DNA of 64,000 nt from Rhodococcus sp. B50 (lineage in GTDB: Bacteria > Actinomycetota > Actinomycetes > Mycobacteriales > Mycobacteriaceae), in assembly GCF_013602415.1 (NCBI RefSeq), contig NZ_WPAG02000002.1, positions 2,731,480-2,795,479 of the forward strand. The letters are read 5' to 3'. Position 1 is the first letter of the stretch. Each line of letters starts with the position of its first letter. A program made the translations under genes and the position numbers. Shown piece by piece: positions 1-7,978 of the stretch. The notes beneath the pieces were generated by a model. It saw only the letters and a list, made by a program, of their open reading frames with translations, did no database searches and was not told the DNA's origin.

Positions 1-1
1 G

Positions 2-634
2 CTGGACACCGGCACCGTGGCCGGTCACCTGCATCTTCCCGAGGGCAGCGCGCAGGGCGCCGTCGCGTTGACGCACGGGGCCGGCGGCAACTGCGACGCC
101 CGGATCCTGCAACTGATGTGCGCCCGGTTCGCCGACTCCGGCTTCCTCGCCCTGCGCTACGACCTGCCGTTCCGTCGGCGTAAACCCAAGGGACCCCCGC
201 AGCCGTCCCGGGCGGAGGAGGACCGTGCGGGTGTGGCCGCCGCGGCTGCGGAGCTGCGCGAACGGGTGCCCGGTCCCCTGCTGCTCGGCGGCGTCTCCTA
301 CGGCGGCCGGCAGACGTCGATGCTCGCGGCCGACGAACCCGGCATCGCCGACGCCCTCGTCCTGCTGTCCTATCCCCTCCATCCCCCGGGGAAGCCGGAG
401 AAGCTACGCACCGAGCACCTGCCGAAGATCGCGATGCCCACGGTGTTCGTCCACGGCGACCGCGACCCCTTCGGCACCTTCGACGAACTTCGGGAGGCAC
501 TCGCCCTCCTGCACGCGGCCGCGACCCTCGTGGAGGTCACCGGGGCCGCACACGACCTGAGCCGCGCGAAGACGGATCCGTCGGAGGCCGCCGTCTCCGC
601 TGCACTGCACCTGCTGGAAGAAAAGACATCATGA
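2..634 (+). CDS. Alpha/beta hydrolase (Tex30/KANL3-like), 5' end cut by window
   Basis: The reading frame is open to the left edge, so the true start is probably outside the window; the first internal candidate is GTG at 17. Numbered from that GTG, the visible 205 residues show an alpha/beta-hydrolase core: the oxyanion-type motif THGAGGN near residues 19-25, nucleophile elbow GVSYGG with Ser94, acid in HGDRD (Asp148/150), and catalytic His in GAAHD (His179). This matches the small dienelactone-hydrolase-like or Tex30/KANL3 families; the substrate cannot be told. The stop overlaps the ATG of the sensor kinase in an ATGA, so the two are probably translationally coupled. Its position suggests a link to the hypoxia/stress region, which is inference. 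Confidence 0.8.
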   Translation: MDTGTVAGHLHLPEGSAQGAVALTHGAGGNCDARILQLMCARFADSGFLALRYDLPFRRRKPKGPPQPSRAEEDRAGVAAAAAELRERVPGPLLLGGVSYGGRQTSMLAADEPGIADALVLLSYPLHPPGKPEKLRTEHLPKIAMPTVFVHGDRDPFGTFDELREALALLHAAATLVEVTGAAHDLSRAKTDPSEAAVSAALHLLEEKTS

Positions 635-2289
635 TCGAACCCACCGACGTCGCCATCGACACGTTGCTCGCCGAGCTCCGCGACCGGCTCGACGACTCCG
701 CCGACGCCCCGACGACCCTGCGTGGTCTGCTCGAGGCGGTGCTCGTCGTGGGATCGGGTCTCGAACTCGACTCCATGCTCCAGCGCATCGTCGCCGCGGC
801 GACCTCGCTGCTCGACGCCCGGTACGGTGCCCTCGGTGTGCGCGCCGCCGACGGGGGGCTGTCCGAGTTCGTGTACGTCGGGATCGATCCGACGCAGCGC
901 GAGGTGATGGGTCACCTGCCCGAGGGCCGAGGCATCCTCGGTCTGCTCATCAACGATCCTCGGCCGGTCCGCCTCGGCGACCTGTCGAAGCATCCCGCCT
1001 CGATCGGCTTCCCGCCGAATCATCCACCCATGAAGAGCTTCCTCGGAACTCCGATCATGGTGCGCGGCAAGGTCTTCGGAAGCATCTACCTCACCGAGAA
1101 GCTGGGGGCGCCCGAGTTCACCGCAGAGGACGAGGTGATCCTCAAGGTGCTCGCGATGTCCGCGGGCGTGGCCGTCGAGAACGCACGCCTGTTCGAAGGC
1201 TCACTCGCTCGCGAAAGATGGCTCACCGCAATGGCATCCATCAACTCTCGGTTGCTGATGGGCGGATCGGTGGACGAGACACTGTCGATGCTCACCGGCC
1301 AGGTCCGCGAACTCGCCCGATGCGCGGGGGCCTATGTCGTACTCGTCGACGGCCACCACGGCAGCCTGCAGGCCGCGGCACCCGCGATCCCGTGCGGGAA
1401 GGACAAGCGCTTCGACCTCACCGGATCGCCTGTGCTGCAAGCTCTCAAGAGTCGCCAGGTGATGCATATCGACAGCCTCGCCGGACTGCCACCGACGGAA
1501 CTGGGCGACGAGGGACACGCGGTGGTGCTGCCCCTGTCGGCGACGTCGACCGTCACGGGCGTGCTCATCGCGACACGCGAGGCCGGCACCGAACCGTGGG
1601 ACGACGAGGACGTCGCCCGTTTCGAATCCATGGCGAACCTTGCGGCCGTGGCCCTCGAATTCGCCGAACAACAGCGCAAGAAGCGTCTGCTCGATGTGCT
1701 CGCCGACCGCGACCGCATCGCCCAGGACCTGCACGACAACGTCATCCAACGTCTGTTCGCCACCGGCATGAGCCTTCAGAGCGCGACCGCGGAAGGTGCG
1801 GGCACCGAACGCGTCGTGGAAGTGATCCGTCACGCGATCGAGCAGCTCGACCGGACGGTGCGCGAGATCCGCACGACCATCTTCGATCTGCACACCACCG
1901 GCGCGGCGGCGTCGAACAGTCTGCGCCGGAGACTGCTGGACGTCGTGGGCGATCTGAGCATCCACTCCGCGGTGGCACCCAACGTCCAATTCGTCGGCCC
2001 CATCGACACCCTGGTCCCGATGCGTATCCATCCGCACGCCGAAGCCGTCCTCCGTGAGGGGCTGAGCAACGCGCTGCGCCACTCGCAGTCCGACAACATC
2101 TCCGTGGCGGTCTCGGTCCAGGACGACTTCCGGATCGAGATCCTCGACGACGGCACGGGCCTTCCCGACACGCCTCGACGCAGCGGCCTGGCGAACCTCG
2201 AGCGACGCGCCGTGCAGTGCGGCGGGTCGTGCGAGATCGGTCCGGCCCACCCGCGCGGCACCCGGGTGCTGTGGGCGGTCCCGCTCTGA
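631..2289 (+). CDS. dosS: DosS/DevS-type heme GAF sensor histidine kinase
   Basis: 552 residues: two GAF domains (about 40-190 and 210-345), a HisKA_3 dimerisation domain with phospho-acceptor His368 in AQDLHDNVIQ, and a HATPase domain (N box EGLSN, Asn480; G1 DDGTG 506-510). In mycobacterial DosS the first GAF binds heme through His149, with Tyr171 in the distal pocket. Here His131 (HPPM) and Tyr153 (SIYLTEK) occur in matching contexts with the same 22-residue spacing, so an O2/NO/CO or redox-sensing heme is likely. No membrane segment is visible, so it is probably cytosolic. It is coupled to the upstream hydrolase by ATGA and converges on the DosR-like gene instead of lying in an operon with it. 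Confidence 0.9.
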   Translation: MIEPTDVAIDTLLAELRDRLDDSADAPTTLRGLLEAVLVVGSGLELDSMLQRIVAAATSLLDARYGALGVRAADGGLSEFVYVGIDPTQREVMGHLPEGRGILGLLINDPRPVRLGDLSKHPASIGFPPNHPPMKSFLGTPIMVRGKVFGSIYLTEKLGAPEFTAEDEVILKVLAMSAGVAVENARLFEGSLARERWLTAMASINSRLLMGGSVDETLSMLTGQVRELARCAGAYVVLVDGHHGSLQAAAPAIPCGKDKRFDLTGSPVLQALKSRQVMHIDSLAGLPPTELGDEGHAVVLPLSATSTVTGVLIATREAGTEPWDDEDVARFESMANLAAVALEFAEQQRKKRLLDVLADRDRIAQDLHDNVIQRLFATGMSLQSATAEGAGTERVVEVIRHAIEQLDRTVREIRTTIFDLHTTGAAASNSLRRRLLDVVGDLSIHSAVAPNVQFVGPIDTLVPMRIHPHAEAVLREGLSNALRHSQSDNISVAVSVQDDFRIEILDDGTGLPDTPRRSGLANLERRAVQCGGSCEIGPAHPRGTRVLWAVPL

Positions 2290-2311
2290 CGGGACGAGCC
2301 CCGAACCCGTC
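2288..2311. terminator. Possible shared terminator between convergent dosS and dosR
   Basis: The 25-bp gap between the two convergent genes, with the last bases of the dosS stop, contains a short inverted repeat: GACGGG at 2288-2293 and CCCGTC at 2306-2311, loop 12. There is no T tract. A weak bidirectional terminator is possible but unproven. Confidence 0.3.
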
Positions 2312-2314
2312 GGG

Positions 2315-2962
2315 TCAGGACGTCGGCTTGCCGCGCTCGTTGCGCAGTTCCGTGGCAAGCACGGCCGCCTGGGTGCGTCGCTGCATGCCGAGCTTCGCCA
2401 GGAGCCGCGAGACGTAGTTCTTCACGGTCTTCTCCGCGAGGAACAACCGCTCGGCGATCTCCCGGTTGGTCAGGCCCTCACCGATGAGCTCGAAGACGGC
2501 GCGTTCCTGCTCCGACAGTTCGGCGAGCGGATCGGCCGTCCGCGACGCCCGGATCCGGTCCATGAGAGCGGCGGTGGCGCGGCTGTCCAGCAGGGAGCCG
2601 CCCTCTCCGACGGTGCGGATGGCCGAGACGAGGTCGGTCCCGAGAATCTGCTTGAGTACGAACCCGGAAGCGCCCGCCATGATCGCGTCGAAGAGCGCCT
2701 CGTCGTCGGCGTACGAGGTGAGCATCAGAGCGCGCAGGTCCGGCATGCGGGTACGCAGCTCGCGGCACAGTTCGACACCGTTGCCGTCGGGAAGCCGCAC
2801 GTCGAGCACCGCGACGTCGGCGCCGCTGTCGGGCACGCGGGCCAAAGCCTCACCCACCGAGGCGGCCTCACCGACGACGGTGAAGTCCGGCACGCTGCTC
2901 AGCAGATCCACCAGGCCGCGCCGCACGATTTCGTGATCGTCGACGAGGAACACGCGGGTCAT
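2315..2962 (-). CDS. dosR: DosR/DevR-type NarL-family response regulator
   Basis: 215 residues: receiver domain 1-120 (acidic pair Asp8/Asp9, phospho-acceptor Asp54 in [11 protein letters not shown], Thr82, Lys104) and a LuxR-type HTH (about 148-208). The recognition segment [18 protein letters not shown] is almost the same as in mycobacterial DosR, so it probably binds a similar palindrome (GGGACTWWAGTCCC type). It is the expected partner of the DosS-like kinase but is transcribed toward it. A divergent promoter region of about 180 bp separates it from the nitroreductase gene. The ATG at 2962 matches the N terminus expected for the family ([11 protein letters not shown]). Confidence 0.92.
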   Translation of the reverse strand: MTRVFLVDDHEIVRRGLVDLLSSVPDFTVVGEAASVGEALARVPDSGADVAVLDVRLPDGNGVELCRELRTRMPDLRALMLTSYADDEALFDAIMAGASGFVLKQILGTDLVSAIRTVGEGGSLLDSRATAALMDRIRASRTADPLAELSEQERAVFELIGEGLTNREIAERLFLAEKTVKNYVSRLLAKLGMQRRTQAAVLATELRNERGKPTS

Positions 2963-3143
2963 CTCGGCACCTTTCGTTGGCAGGCTTTCCGGTCATTGTC
3001 CCAGGTGTACCGCGATACCCACGTCCTCGGGGCCGTTCGACACCCATGTCAGGACCTTCTCCCCCTCCCTCACGAACGCCACTCGGGAGACGCTGAACGT
3101 AGATGCGTACATGTGGGACGAACGAGCCGACGAGGAGGATGTC

Positions 3144-4067
3144 GTGACAGTCGATGCCGGAACCTGGTCGCTCGGTGACACCGAGATCATCGCGCGTGCG
3201 GTGGTGGAAGCACCCTCGGTGCACGACACGCAACCATGGAACCTGCGCCTGCCCGATCACAGCGCCGAGCTGGAGGAACGCCTCGAATTCGCCGAGTCGG
3301 GCCCCGACCCGCTGCGCGTCGACCGGCTGATCTCGTGCGGCGCAGCCCTCACCAACCTCGAACTCGCGATCCGGGTCCTCGGCAACAGGGCGCGCACCAC
3401 CGTGCTGCCCGATCCGCAGCGCCCGGAGCTCATCGCGCGCATCGAGACGCTCGGACCGGGCACCCCGACCAGTCGCGACCTGCGGTTGTACGCGGCCATC
3501 TCGCACCGGCGCAGCCACCGCACATCGTTCACCGACATCCCGGTGCCGACGGAGACGCTCGCCGACATCATCGCGGTGGCCGGCGAGGTCGCCGACGTGG
3601 ACGTGCGCCTGCTCGCGGCCGACGAGGCCGTCGCCCTGGCCCAGGTACTCGCGTATGCGGCGGAGGCCCACCGACGTCATCCGCACTATCAGCGCGAGAT
3701 GTTCTCGTGGACCTCCCACTGGCAGCCGCACGGCAACTCCGAGGTCGTCACCACGTGGAGTGCGACCCTCGACGAGAGGGGCGCGGCGGGAGAAGCCATG
3801 GTCACGACGGGAATCCCGGACGTCGATGCGCTGGCATCGGCAATCGCGCGCGAGTCGGTGCTGCTGTTCTCCGCACCGTCGACCTCACCGGCCGATCTGA
3901 TCCGGGTGGGCGCGGCCGTCGAACGGTGCTGGCTGTCGGCGATCGACGCGCGACTGTCGGCATCGGTACTGACGCATCCCCTGCGGGTGGAGGACGCCGG
4001 GTCGCGCCTGGCCGAGATGCTCGACCTGCCGGTCGTGCCGCTGGTCGTCCTACGCGTGGGTTTCTGA
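3144..4067 (+). CDS. Acg-family FMN-binding nitroreductase-like protein
   Basis: 307 residues from GTG 3144, chosen because GAGGAGG (3132-3138) sits 5 nt upstream; an in-frame ATG at 3111 lacks a ribosome site. The N-terminal motif APSVHDTQPWNLRL is the typical Acg-type signature (usually PSxHNxQPW). The family has a nitroreductase-like FMN fold; the mycobacterial members Acg and relatives are DosR-regulon genes thought to bind flavin and sequester or reduce it. No catalytic activity can be assigned from sequence. Placement divergent from the DosR-like gene fits hypoxic regulation. A small protein gene follows after 23 bp, likely in the same transcript. Confidence 0.85.
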   Translation: MTVDAGTWSLGDTEIIARAVVEAPSVHDTQPWNLRLPDHSAELEERLEFAESGPDPLRVDRLISCGAALTNLELAIRVLGNRARTTVLPDPQRPELIARIETLGPGTPTSRDLRLYAAISHRRSHRTSFTDIPVPTETLADIIAVAGEVADVDVRLLAADEAVALAQVLAYAAEAHRRHPHYQREMFSWTSHWQPHGNSEVVTTWSATLDERGAAGEAMVTTGIPDVDALASAIARESVLLFSAPSTSPADLIRVGAAVERCWLSAIDARLSASVLTHPLRVEDAGSRLAEMLDLPVVPLVVLRVGF

Positions 4068-4090
4068 AGAGACGGGAGAGCGAGGCGACG

Positions 4091-4354
4091 ATGAGTGCAC
4101 CGACCGAGCAGCCGATCGACGATCCGACCCACGAGTTGTTCCGCACGGCCCTGGACATGGCGCAGGCCGCGAAGGCCGGCAACGTCTCGGGCTGGCTGAC
4201 CGCCCGCTACGAGAGTGGACGCCTCGAGGACGTCGCGTTCCTGCTCTCGCAGATGCTCGGAGTGCTTATCGAGAACGGAGCGGTCAGCCGCGGCGTACAC
4301 CCGGCCGACGCATGGCGGGAACTGCGCGAGCGGGGCATCGACGACTTCGGCTGA
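4091..4354 (+). CDS. Small hypothetical protein downstream of the nitroreductase
   Basis: 87 residues starting at ATG 4091 with a purine-rich stretch (GGGAGAGCGAGG) upstream. It is soluble, mostly helical, acidic, with an N-terminal segment rich in Thr/Glu/Ala and a C-terminal HPADAWRELRERGIDDFG. There are no membrane segments and no Cys. I do not recognise the family. The 23-bp spacing from the Acg-like gene suggests co-transcription and a role in the same stress response. Confidence 0.7.
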   Translation: MSAPTEQPIDDPTHELFRTALDMAQAAKAGNVSGWLTARYESGRLEDVAFLLSQMLGVLIENGAVSRGVHPADAWRELRERGIDDFG

Positions 4355-4375
4355 CGCCCCGGCTCGCGCCCCGGA

Positions 4376-5287
4376 TCAGTCCTCGGTTTCCGTCGAACGC
4401 ACGACGAGGACCGGGCAGTCCGCGGTCTGGATCAGCGCGTTGCTGGTGGATCCGAGCAACAGTCCCTTGAATCCCCCGCGCCCGCGGGTACCGACCACGA
4501 GAAGCTGTGCCGCTTCGGCATATTCGCTGAGCACCCGCACCGGCCGGTCGCGCGCGACGACACGTTCGACGGTGACGTCCGGGTACCGCTCCTGATAACC
4601 GGCGAGACGCTCGGCGAGCACGATCTCCTCACCGGTCTGGATCCGGCTCCAGTGCGGGTCCTCGGGGACGGCTCCGAGCGACGGCTGCACGCTCACGTCG
4701 CTCCACACATTCACCGCGACGAGCGTCGCACCGCGCGCGGATGCCTCCTCGAATGCGACCTCCACCGCGTCGCGGCACGAGACCGAACCGTCGATACCGA
4801 CCACGACGGGCCCCTCCGCCGGCGGAGCGCCGTCGAGTGTACGACCCCGCACCACCACGACGGGCGCCGTCGCATGCGAGACGACCGCCGTGGAGACCGA
4901 ACCGGCGAGCAGACCCTTCACCTCGCCGAGACCGCGTGAGCCGACGACGAGCCGATCCGCGTGTTCGGCCTGGGCTATGAGCGTGGGAACGACCTTGCCT
5001 TCGAGCTGCCCGGTGGTGACCTCGACGTTCCCGTGGCGGTTCTCGTCGATGATCTGCCGGGCGAGCGCGGCCGCGCCGGCGAGGCGGTCGCGGGCGGTCG
5101 CCTTCATCTCCTCGTGGAAGCTCTGCGCGAGGTAGGGCTCGGAGTAGTAGAAGGCGGGGATGTGCACGACGGTGACGATGCGCAACGGCAGGCCGCGGAT
5201 CGCCGCCGCCCGTGCCGCCCAGTTCACCGCGGTGGTGGACGCGTCGGATCCATCGACGGCTACGACGATCGGCTTGTTCTCGGTCAT
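4376..5287 (-). CDS. Tandem-domain universal stress protein (UspA x2)
   Basis: 303 residues with two Usp domains (about 5-145 and 158-300). Each has the ATP-binding signature G-2x-G-9x-G-S/T: VVGSRGLGEVKGLLAGS in the first and VVGTRGRGGFKGLLLGS in the second, plus the N-terminal VAVDGS / VGIDGS phosphate-contact motifs. Two-domain Usp proteins of this type are abundant in DosR regulons and bind ATP. It is the last gene of a likely three-gene operon (Usp, LLM oxidoreductase, Usp), 25 bp after the LLM gene. ATG 5287 follows AAAGGTT. Confidence 0.9.
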   Translation of the reverse strand: MTENKPIVVAVDGSDASTTAVNWAARAAAIRGLPLRIVTVVHIPAFYYSEPYLAQSFHEEMKATARDRLAGAAALARQIIDENRHGNVEVTTGQLEGKVVPTLIAQAEHADRLVVGSRGLGEVKGLLAGSVSTAVVSHATAPVVVVRGRTLDGAPPAEGPVVVGIDGSVSCRDAVEVAFEEASARGATLVAVNVWSDVSVQPSLGAVPEDPHWSRIQTGEEIVLAERLAGYQERYPDVTVERVVARDRPVRVLSEYAEAAQLLVVGTRGRGGFKGLLLGSTSNALIQTADCPVLVVRSTETED

Positions 5288-5312
5288 CGAACGCGGAACC
5301 TTTCTTGGTGGG

Positions 5313-6353
5313 TCAGCCGCAGATCTGCCGCAGCTGCTCGATCAGTCGCACACGCCCTGCGGTGTCGGCCGCGAACGGAGTGACGTTGAGGGTGGTGACC
5401 CCGGCCTCGGCGAACGCCGCGACGCGCTCACGCACGAAGCCCTCCGAGCCGATCAGGGAGATCGAGCGGAGCAGTTCGACGGGCACCGCAGCGGCCGCCT
5501 CTTCCTTCTTGCCGGCCAGGTACAGCTCCTGGATGGTCTCGGCTTCCTTCGCGTAGCCGTACCGGATAGCGAGGTCGTTGTAGAAGTTCTTGCCCTTGGC
5601 GCCCATGCCACCGACGTACAGCGCGACCATGGGCCGGACCCAGTCGAGCATGTGGTCGACGTCGTCGCCGATGGCGAGCGCGGTCTGTGCGTAGATCTGC
5701 AGGTCGCCGAGTGCGGGCTCGCGCTTGGCCTTACCCTTCGCGATCGACTCGCCCCACACGTCGGCGGCCTTCTCCGGGTAGTAGAACAGCGGCTGCCAGC
5801 CCTCGGCGATTTCGGCGGTCATCTCGACGTTCTTCGGGCCGAGCGACGCGATGATGATCGGGATACGCTCGCGCACAGGATTGTTGATGATCTTCAGCGG
5901 CTTACCGAGTCCGGTGCCGCGGTCTGCGGGCAGCGGGATCTGGTAGTACTTGCCCTGGTGGTCGATCTTCTCGCGGCGCCACACCTGCCGGCAGATGTCG
6001 ACGATCTCGCGGGTGCGGCCCAACGGCGCGTTGTAGGGAACGCCGTGAAAGCCTTCGATGACCTGGGGGCCGGACGCGCCGATACCGAGCACGAAGCGGC
6101 CGTCGGAGACGAAGTCCAGGCCGGCCGCCGTCATGGCGGTGAGCGTCGGTGTCCGGGTGAACAACTGGAGGATGCCGGAGGCGAGTTCGACGCGAGAGGT
6201 CTTCGCCGCCAGATAGCCGAGCTGGCTCACCGCATCGAACGAATAGGCCTCGGGCACGAACACGATGTCGAGGCCGGCCTTCTCCAGGTCGGCCACCTCC
6301 GCCGCGGTCTCCGCGAAGCCTCCGCTGTAGTTCAGTCCCATTCCGATGCGCAT
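5313..6353 (-). CDS. LLM-class (F420-dependent type) oxidoreductase
   Basis: 346 residues with the luciferase-like monooxygenase TIM-barrel fold. Visible signatures are MRIGMGLNYSGGF at the N terminus, GLDIVFVPEAYSFDAVSQLGYLAAKTSRVELASGI-type strands in the first third, and FVLGIGASGPQVIEGFHG around residues 100-120. Actinobacterial members of this length are usually annotated as F420-dependent; flavin use is not excluded. ATG 6353 is preceded by GAAGGTG. It lies between two universal stress protein genes on the same strand, suggesting a stress-linked redox function. The substrate is unknown. Confidence 0.85.
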   Translation of the reverse strand: MRIGMGLNYSGGFAETAAEVADLEKAGLDIVFVPEAYSFDAVSQLGYLAAKTSRVELASGILQLFTRTPTLTAMTAAGLDFVSDGRFVLGIGASGPQVIEGFHGVPYNAPLGRTREIVDICRQVWRREKIDHQGKYYQIPLPADRGTGLGKPLKIINNPVRERIPIIIASLGPKNVEMTAEIAEGWQPLFYYPEKAADVWGESIAKGKAKREPALGDLQIYAQTALAIGDDVDHMLDWVRPMVALYVGGMGAKGKNFYNDLAIRYGYAKEAETIQELYLAGKKEEAAAAVPVELLRSISLIGSEGFVRERVAAFAEAGVTTLNVTPFAADTAGRVRLIEQLRQICG

Positions 6354-6382
6354 GCGCCACCTTCGTCCCTGCTGCACACCCC

Positions 6383-6414
6383 GTTCGGGCGCGCTCGTCC
6401 TCGTGCCCCCGAAC
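6383..6414 (-). terminator. Weak hairpin between usp and the LLM gene
   Basis: GTTCGGG (6383-6389) pairs with CCCGAAC (6408-6414) across an 18-nt loop in the 71-bp gap. No T tract follows, so it may be an attenuator or processing site within the operon, or nothing. Confidence 0.25.
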
Positions 6415-6424
6415 ACTACCGCCG

Positions 6425-7333
6425 TCAGGAGGCCGCCGGTCGCACCACCATCACCGGGCAGTGCGCCTCGCGCATGAGGGCGTTTCCGGTGGAGCCGAGC
6501 ACCAGGCCCTTGAAACCACCCCGGCCCCGGGTACCGACCACGACGAGCTGGGCTTTTTCGCTCCAGGCCTGCAGGTGGGAGCGGGGACCGTCTATGTAGA
6601 CCTTCCGGTGGACCGTCACCTCCGGATAACGCTCGCCGTATCCCGCGAGACACTCGGACAGGAGGGAGTGCTCGTACTCCTCGAACGCACGGGGATCGAA
6701 GTCGAGAGGCGACTCGTCGATCTCGCCGACCTTCAGATCGCTCCAGACGTGGACGGCGACGAGGTCGACACCGCGCCAGGACGCCTCTTCGAACGCCAGC
6801 CCGACCGCTGCGCGACTCGCGGGGCTGCCGTCCACACCGACGACGACCGGCCGCCCGTCGGGGACGGGGCCTTCCGGACCCCGCACCACCACGACCGGGC
6901 ATTCGGCGTGGCCGGCGACGGAGACCGGGGTGGAGCCGAGCAGGGCCTCCCCCAGCTTGGTGCTGCCGGTAGCACCGAGGACGATCAACCGCGCCTTGCG
7001 GGACAGCTCGACGAGCCACTTGGAGCTTCCGGTGAGCGCGAGTTCGGAGGTGACCTCGAGATCCGGAGCCACCGCCTCGGCGGTTTCCGCAGCTTCCTTC
7101 AGGAGCGCCTGCGCTTCGACCTCGCTCCATTCGAAGACCTGCGAGGGACGGAAGAAGGGAAGTCTGGTCCACTCGGAGGGGGCGAAATCCACCGCGTGGA
7201 CGAGGTGCAGGGAGATCTTCCGGCCGGCTGCGGTGGCTGCCGCCCACCGCACCGCCCGCTCGGAGGCCGGAGAACCGTCCACACCGACGGTCACATGGTT
7301 GTGGTCGCGGGGTGTTTCACCGAGAGGTTTCAC
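6425..7333 (-). CDS. Tandem-domain universal stress protein (UspA x2)
   Basis: 302 residues from GTG 7333. There are two Usp domains: VTVGVDGSPASERAV at the first N terminus with nucleotide motif VLGATGSTKLGEALLGST, and VVVGVDGSPASRAAV with VVGTRGRGGFKGLVLGST in the second. The start is uncertain: no Shine-Dalgarno is visible. A TAGCCT hexamer ends 7 nt before GTG 7333, so a leaderless mRNA is plausible; GTG 7339 is an alternative. A DosR-like box lies about 44 bp upstream of that start. First gene of the likely operon with the LLM oxidoreductase and the second Usp. Confidence 0.85.
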   Translation of the reverse strand: MKPLGETPRDHNHVTVGVDGSPASERAVRWAAATAAGRKISLHLVHAVDFAPSEWTRLPFFRPSQVFEWSEVEAQALLKEAAETAEAVAPDLEVTSELALTGSSKWLVELSRKARLIVLGATGSTKLGEALLGSTPVSVAGHAECPVVVVRGPEGPVPDGRPVVVGVDGSPASRAAVGLAFEEASWRGVDLVAVHVWSDLKVGEIDESPLDFDPRAFEEYEHSLLSECLAGYGERYPEVTVHRKVYIDGPRSHLQAWSEKAQLVVVGTRGRGGFKGLVLGSTGNALMREAHCPVMVVRPAAS

Positions 7334-7340
7334 GTCCACG

Positions 7341-7346
7341 AGGCTA
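7341..7346 (-). promoter_or_regulatory. Putative -10 element of the usp-LLM-usp operon
   Basis: On the minus strand TAGCCT (7346 to 7341) fits the actinobacterial TANNNT -10 pattern and is followed after 7 nt by the GTG at 7333. This would give a leaderless transcript. Inference from spacing only. Confidence 0.35.
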
Positions 7347-7369
7347 GCCCGATCCGGTACGCCCGGATA

Positions 7370-7383
7370 CGGACTTTGGTCAT
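7370..7383 (-). promoter_or_regulatory. DosR-like binding box
   Basis: On the minus strand ATGACCAAAGTCCG matches 10 of 14 positions of the mycobacterial DosR core GGGACTWWAGTCCC. It is centred about 44 bp upstream of the putative leaderless start of the Usp operon, a typical activator position. A DosR homologue with the same recognition helix is encoded 4.5 kb away. Binding is predicted, not shown. Confidence 0.5.
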
Positions 7384-7440
7384 CGCGACGAGATTCCTTC
7401 GAACGCAATGCATTTCCATGGGCGCGATCTACGTCACATA

Positions 7441-7465
7441 AAATTGTCATCGCAGATGCGAATTT
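7441..7465. promoter_or_regulatory. NsrR-type operator candidate (25-bp imperfect palindrome)
   Basis: Left half AAATTGTCATC (7441-7451) and right half GATGCGAATTT (7455-7465) are complementary at 9 of 11 positions around GCA. It covers the likely nsrR promoter (TTGTCA at 7444-7449, TATTAC at 7465-7470) and ends 15 bp before the nsrR ATG. Rrf2-family regulators bind AT-rich palindromes of this size, and NsrR usually represses its own operon with hmp. Confidence 0.6.
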
Positions 7466-7480
7466 ATTACCGTGGGAGTC

Positions 7481-7924
7481 ATGCAACTCACCCGGTTCAC
7501 CGATCTCGGACTGAGAGTTGTGATGCATCTCGTCGCCGGCCCGGCGGGGAGTATGCCCAGTACCAGAACGATTGCAGACCAGCTCGACCTGTCGTACGCA
7601 CATACGACGAAGGTCGTCGCCCGACTCGGCGAGCTCGGAGTGGTCACCACCCGTCGCGGACGCGGCGGAGGCCTGACCATCACCGAACTCGGCCGTACGG
7701 CGAGCCTCGGATGGCTCACCCGAGCCCTCGAAGGTGAAGAGGAAGTCGTCGAGTGCGAAGGAGCGAAGCCCTGTCCCATGCGTCACGGCTGCAGCCTCCG
7801 CTCGAAGCTGCGTGCCGCACAGGACGCCTTCTACGCCACCCTCGACGACGTCACGATCGCCGACCTGGCAACCCCGGACGCCGGCCCCGTCCTGCTCACC
7901 CTCGAACCACCCACCGGTCGCTGA
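7481..7924 (+). CDS. nsrR: Rrf2-family nitric-oxide-sensing repressor NsrR
   Basis: 147 residues from ATG 7481, the usual MQLTxFTDxGLR start of NsrR; a GTG at 7472 would add three residues. A winged HTH occupies residues 1-75. Three cysteines Cys92, Cys98 and Cys104 with C-x5-C-x5-C spacing match the cluster ligands of NsrR (for example Streptomyces NsrR), so a [4Fe-4S] cluster destroyed by NO is expected. It is followed 54 bp later by the flavohemoglobin gene, its classic target. A palindrome overlapping its own promoter suggests autoregulation. Confidence 0.9.
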   Translation: MQLTRFTDLGLRVVMHLVAGPAGSMPSTRTIADQLDLSYAHTTKVVARLGELGVVTTRRGRGGGLTITELGRTASLGWLTRALEGEEEVVECEGAKPCPMRHGCSLRSKLRAAQDAFYATLDDVTIADLATPDAGPVLLTLEPPTGR

Positions 7925-7978
7925 CCCACGGCGACACCACCGGTGCAGCCCGTCACGACACACACGAGGAGACTCACC

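Noticed and set aside
3115..3128. GGGACGAACGAGCC as a DosR box before the nitroreductase gene
   Set aside because: About 8 of 14 matches and only about 16 bp before the chosen start codon, an unlikely position for an activator.
5160..6599. 479-codon plus-strand frame over the Usp/LLM genes
   Set aside because: Antisense to well-supported genes, no recognisable domain.
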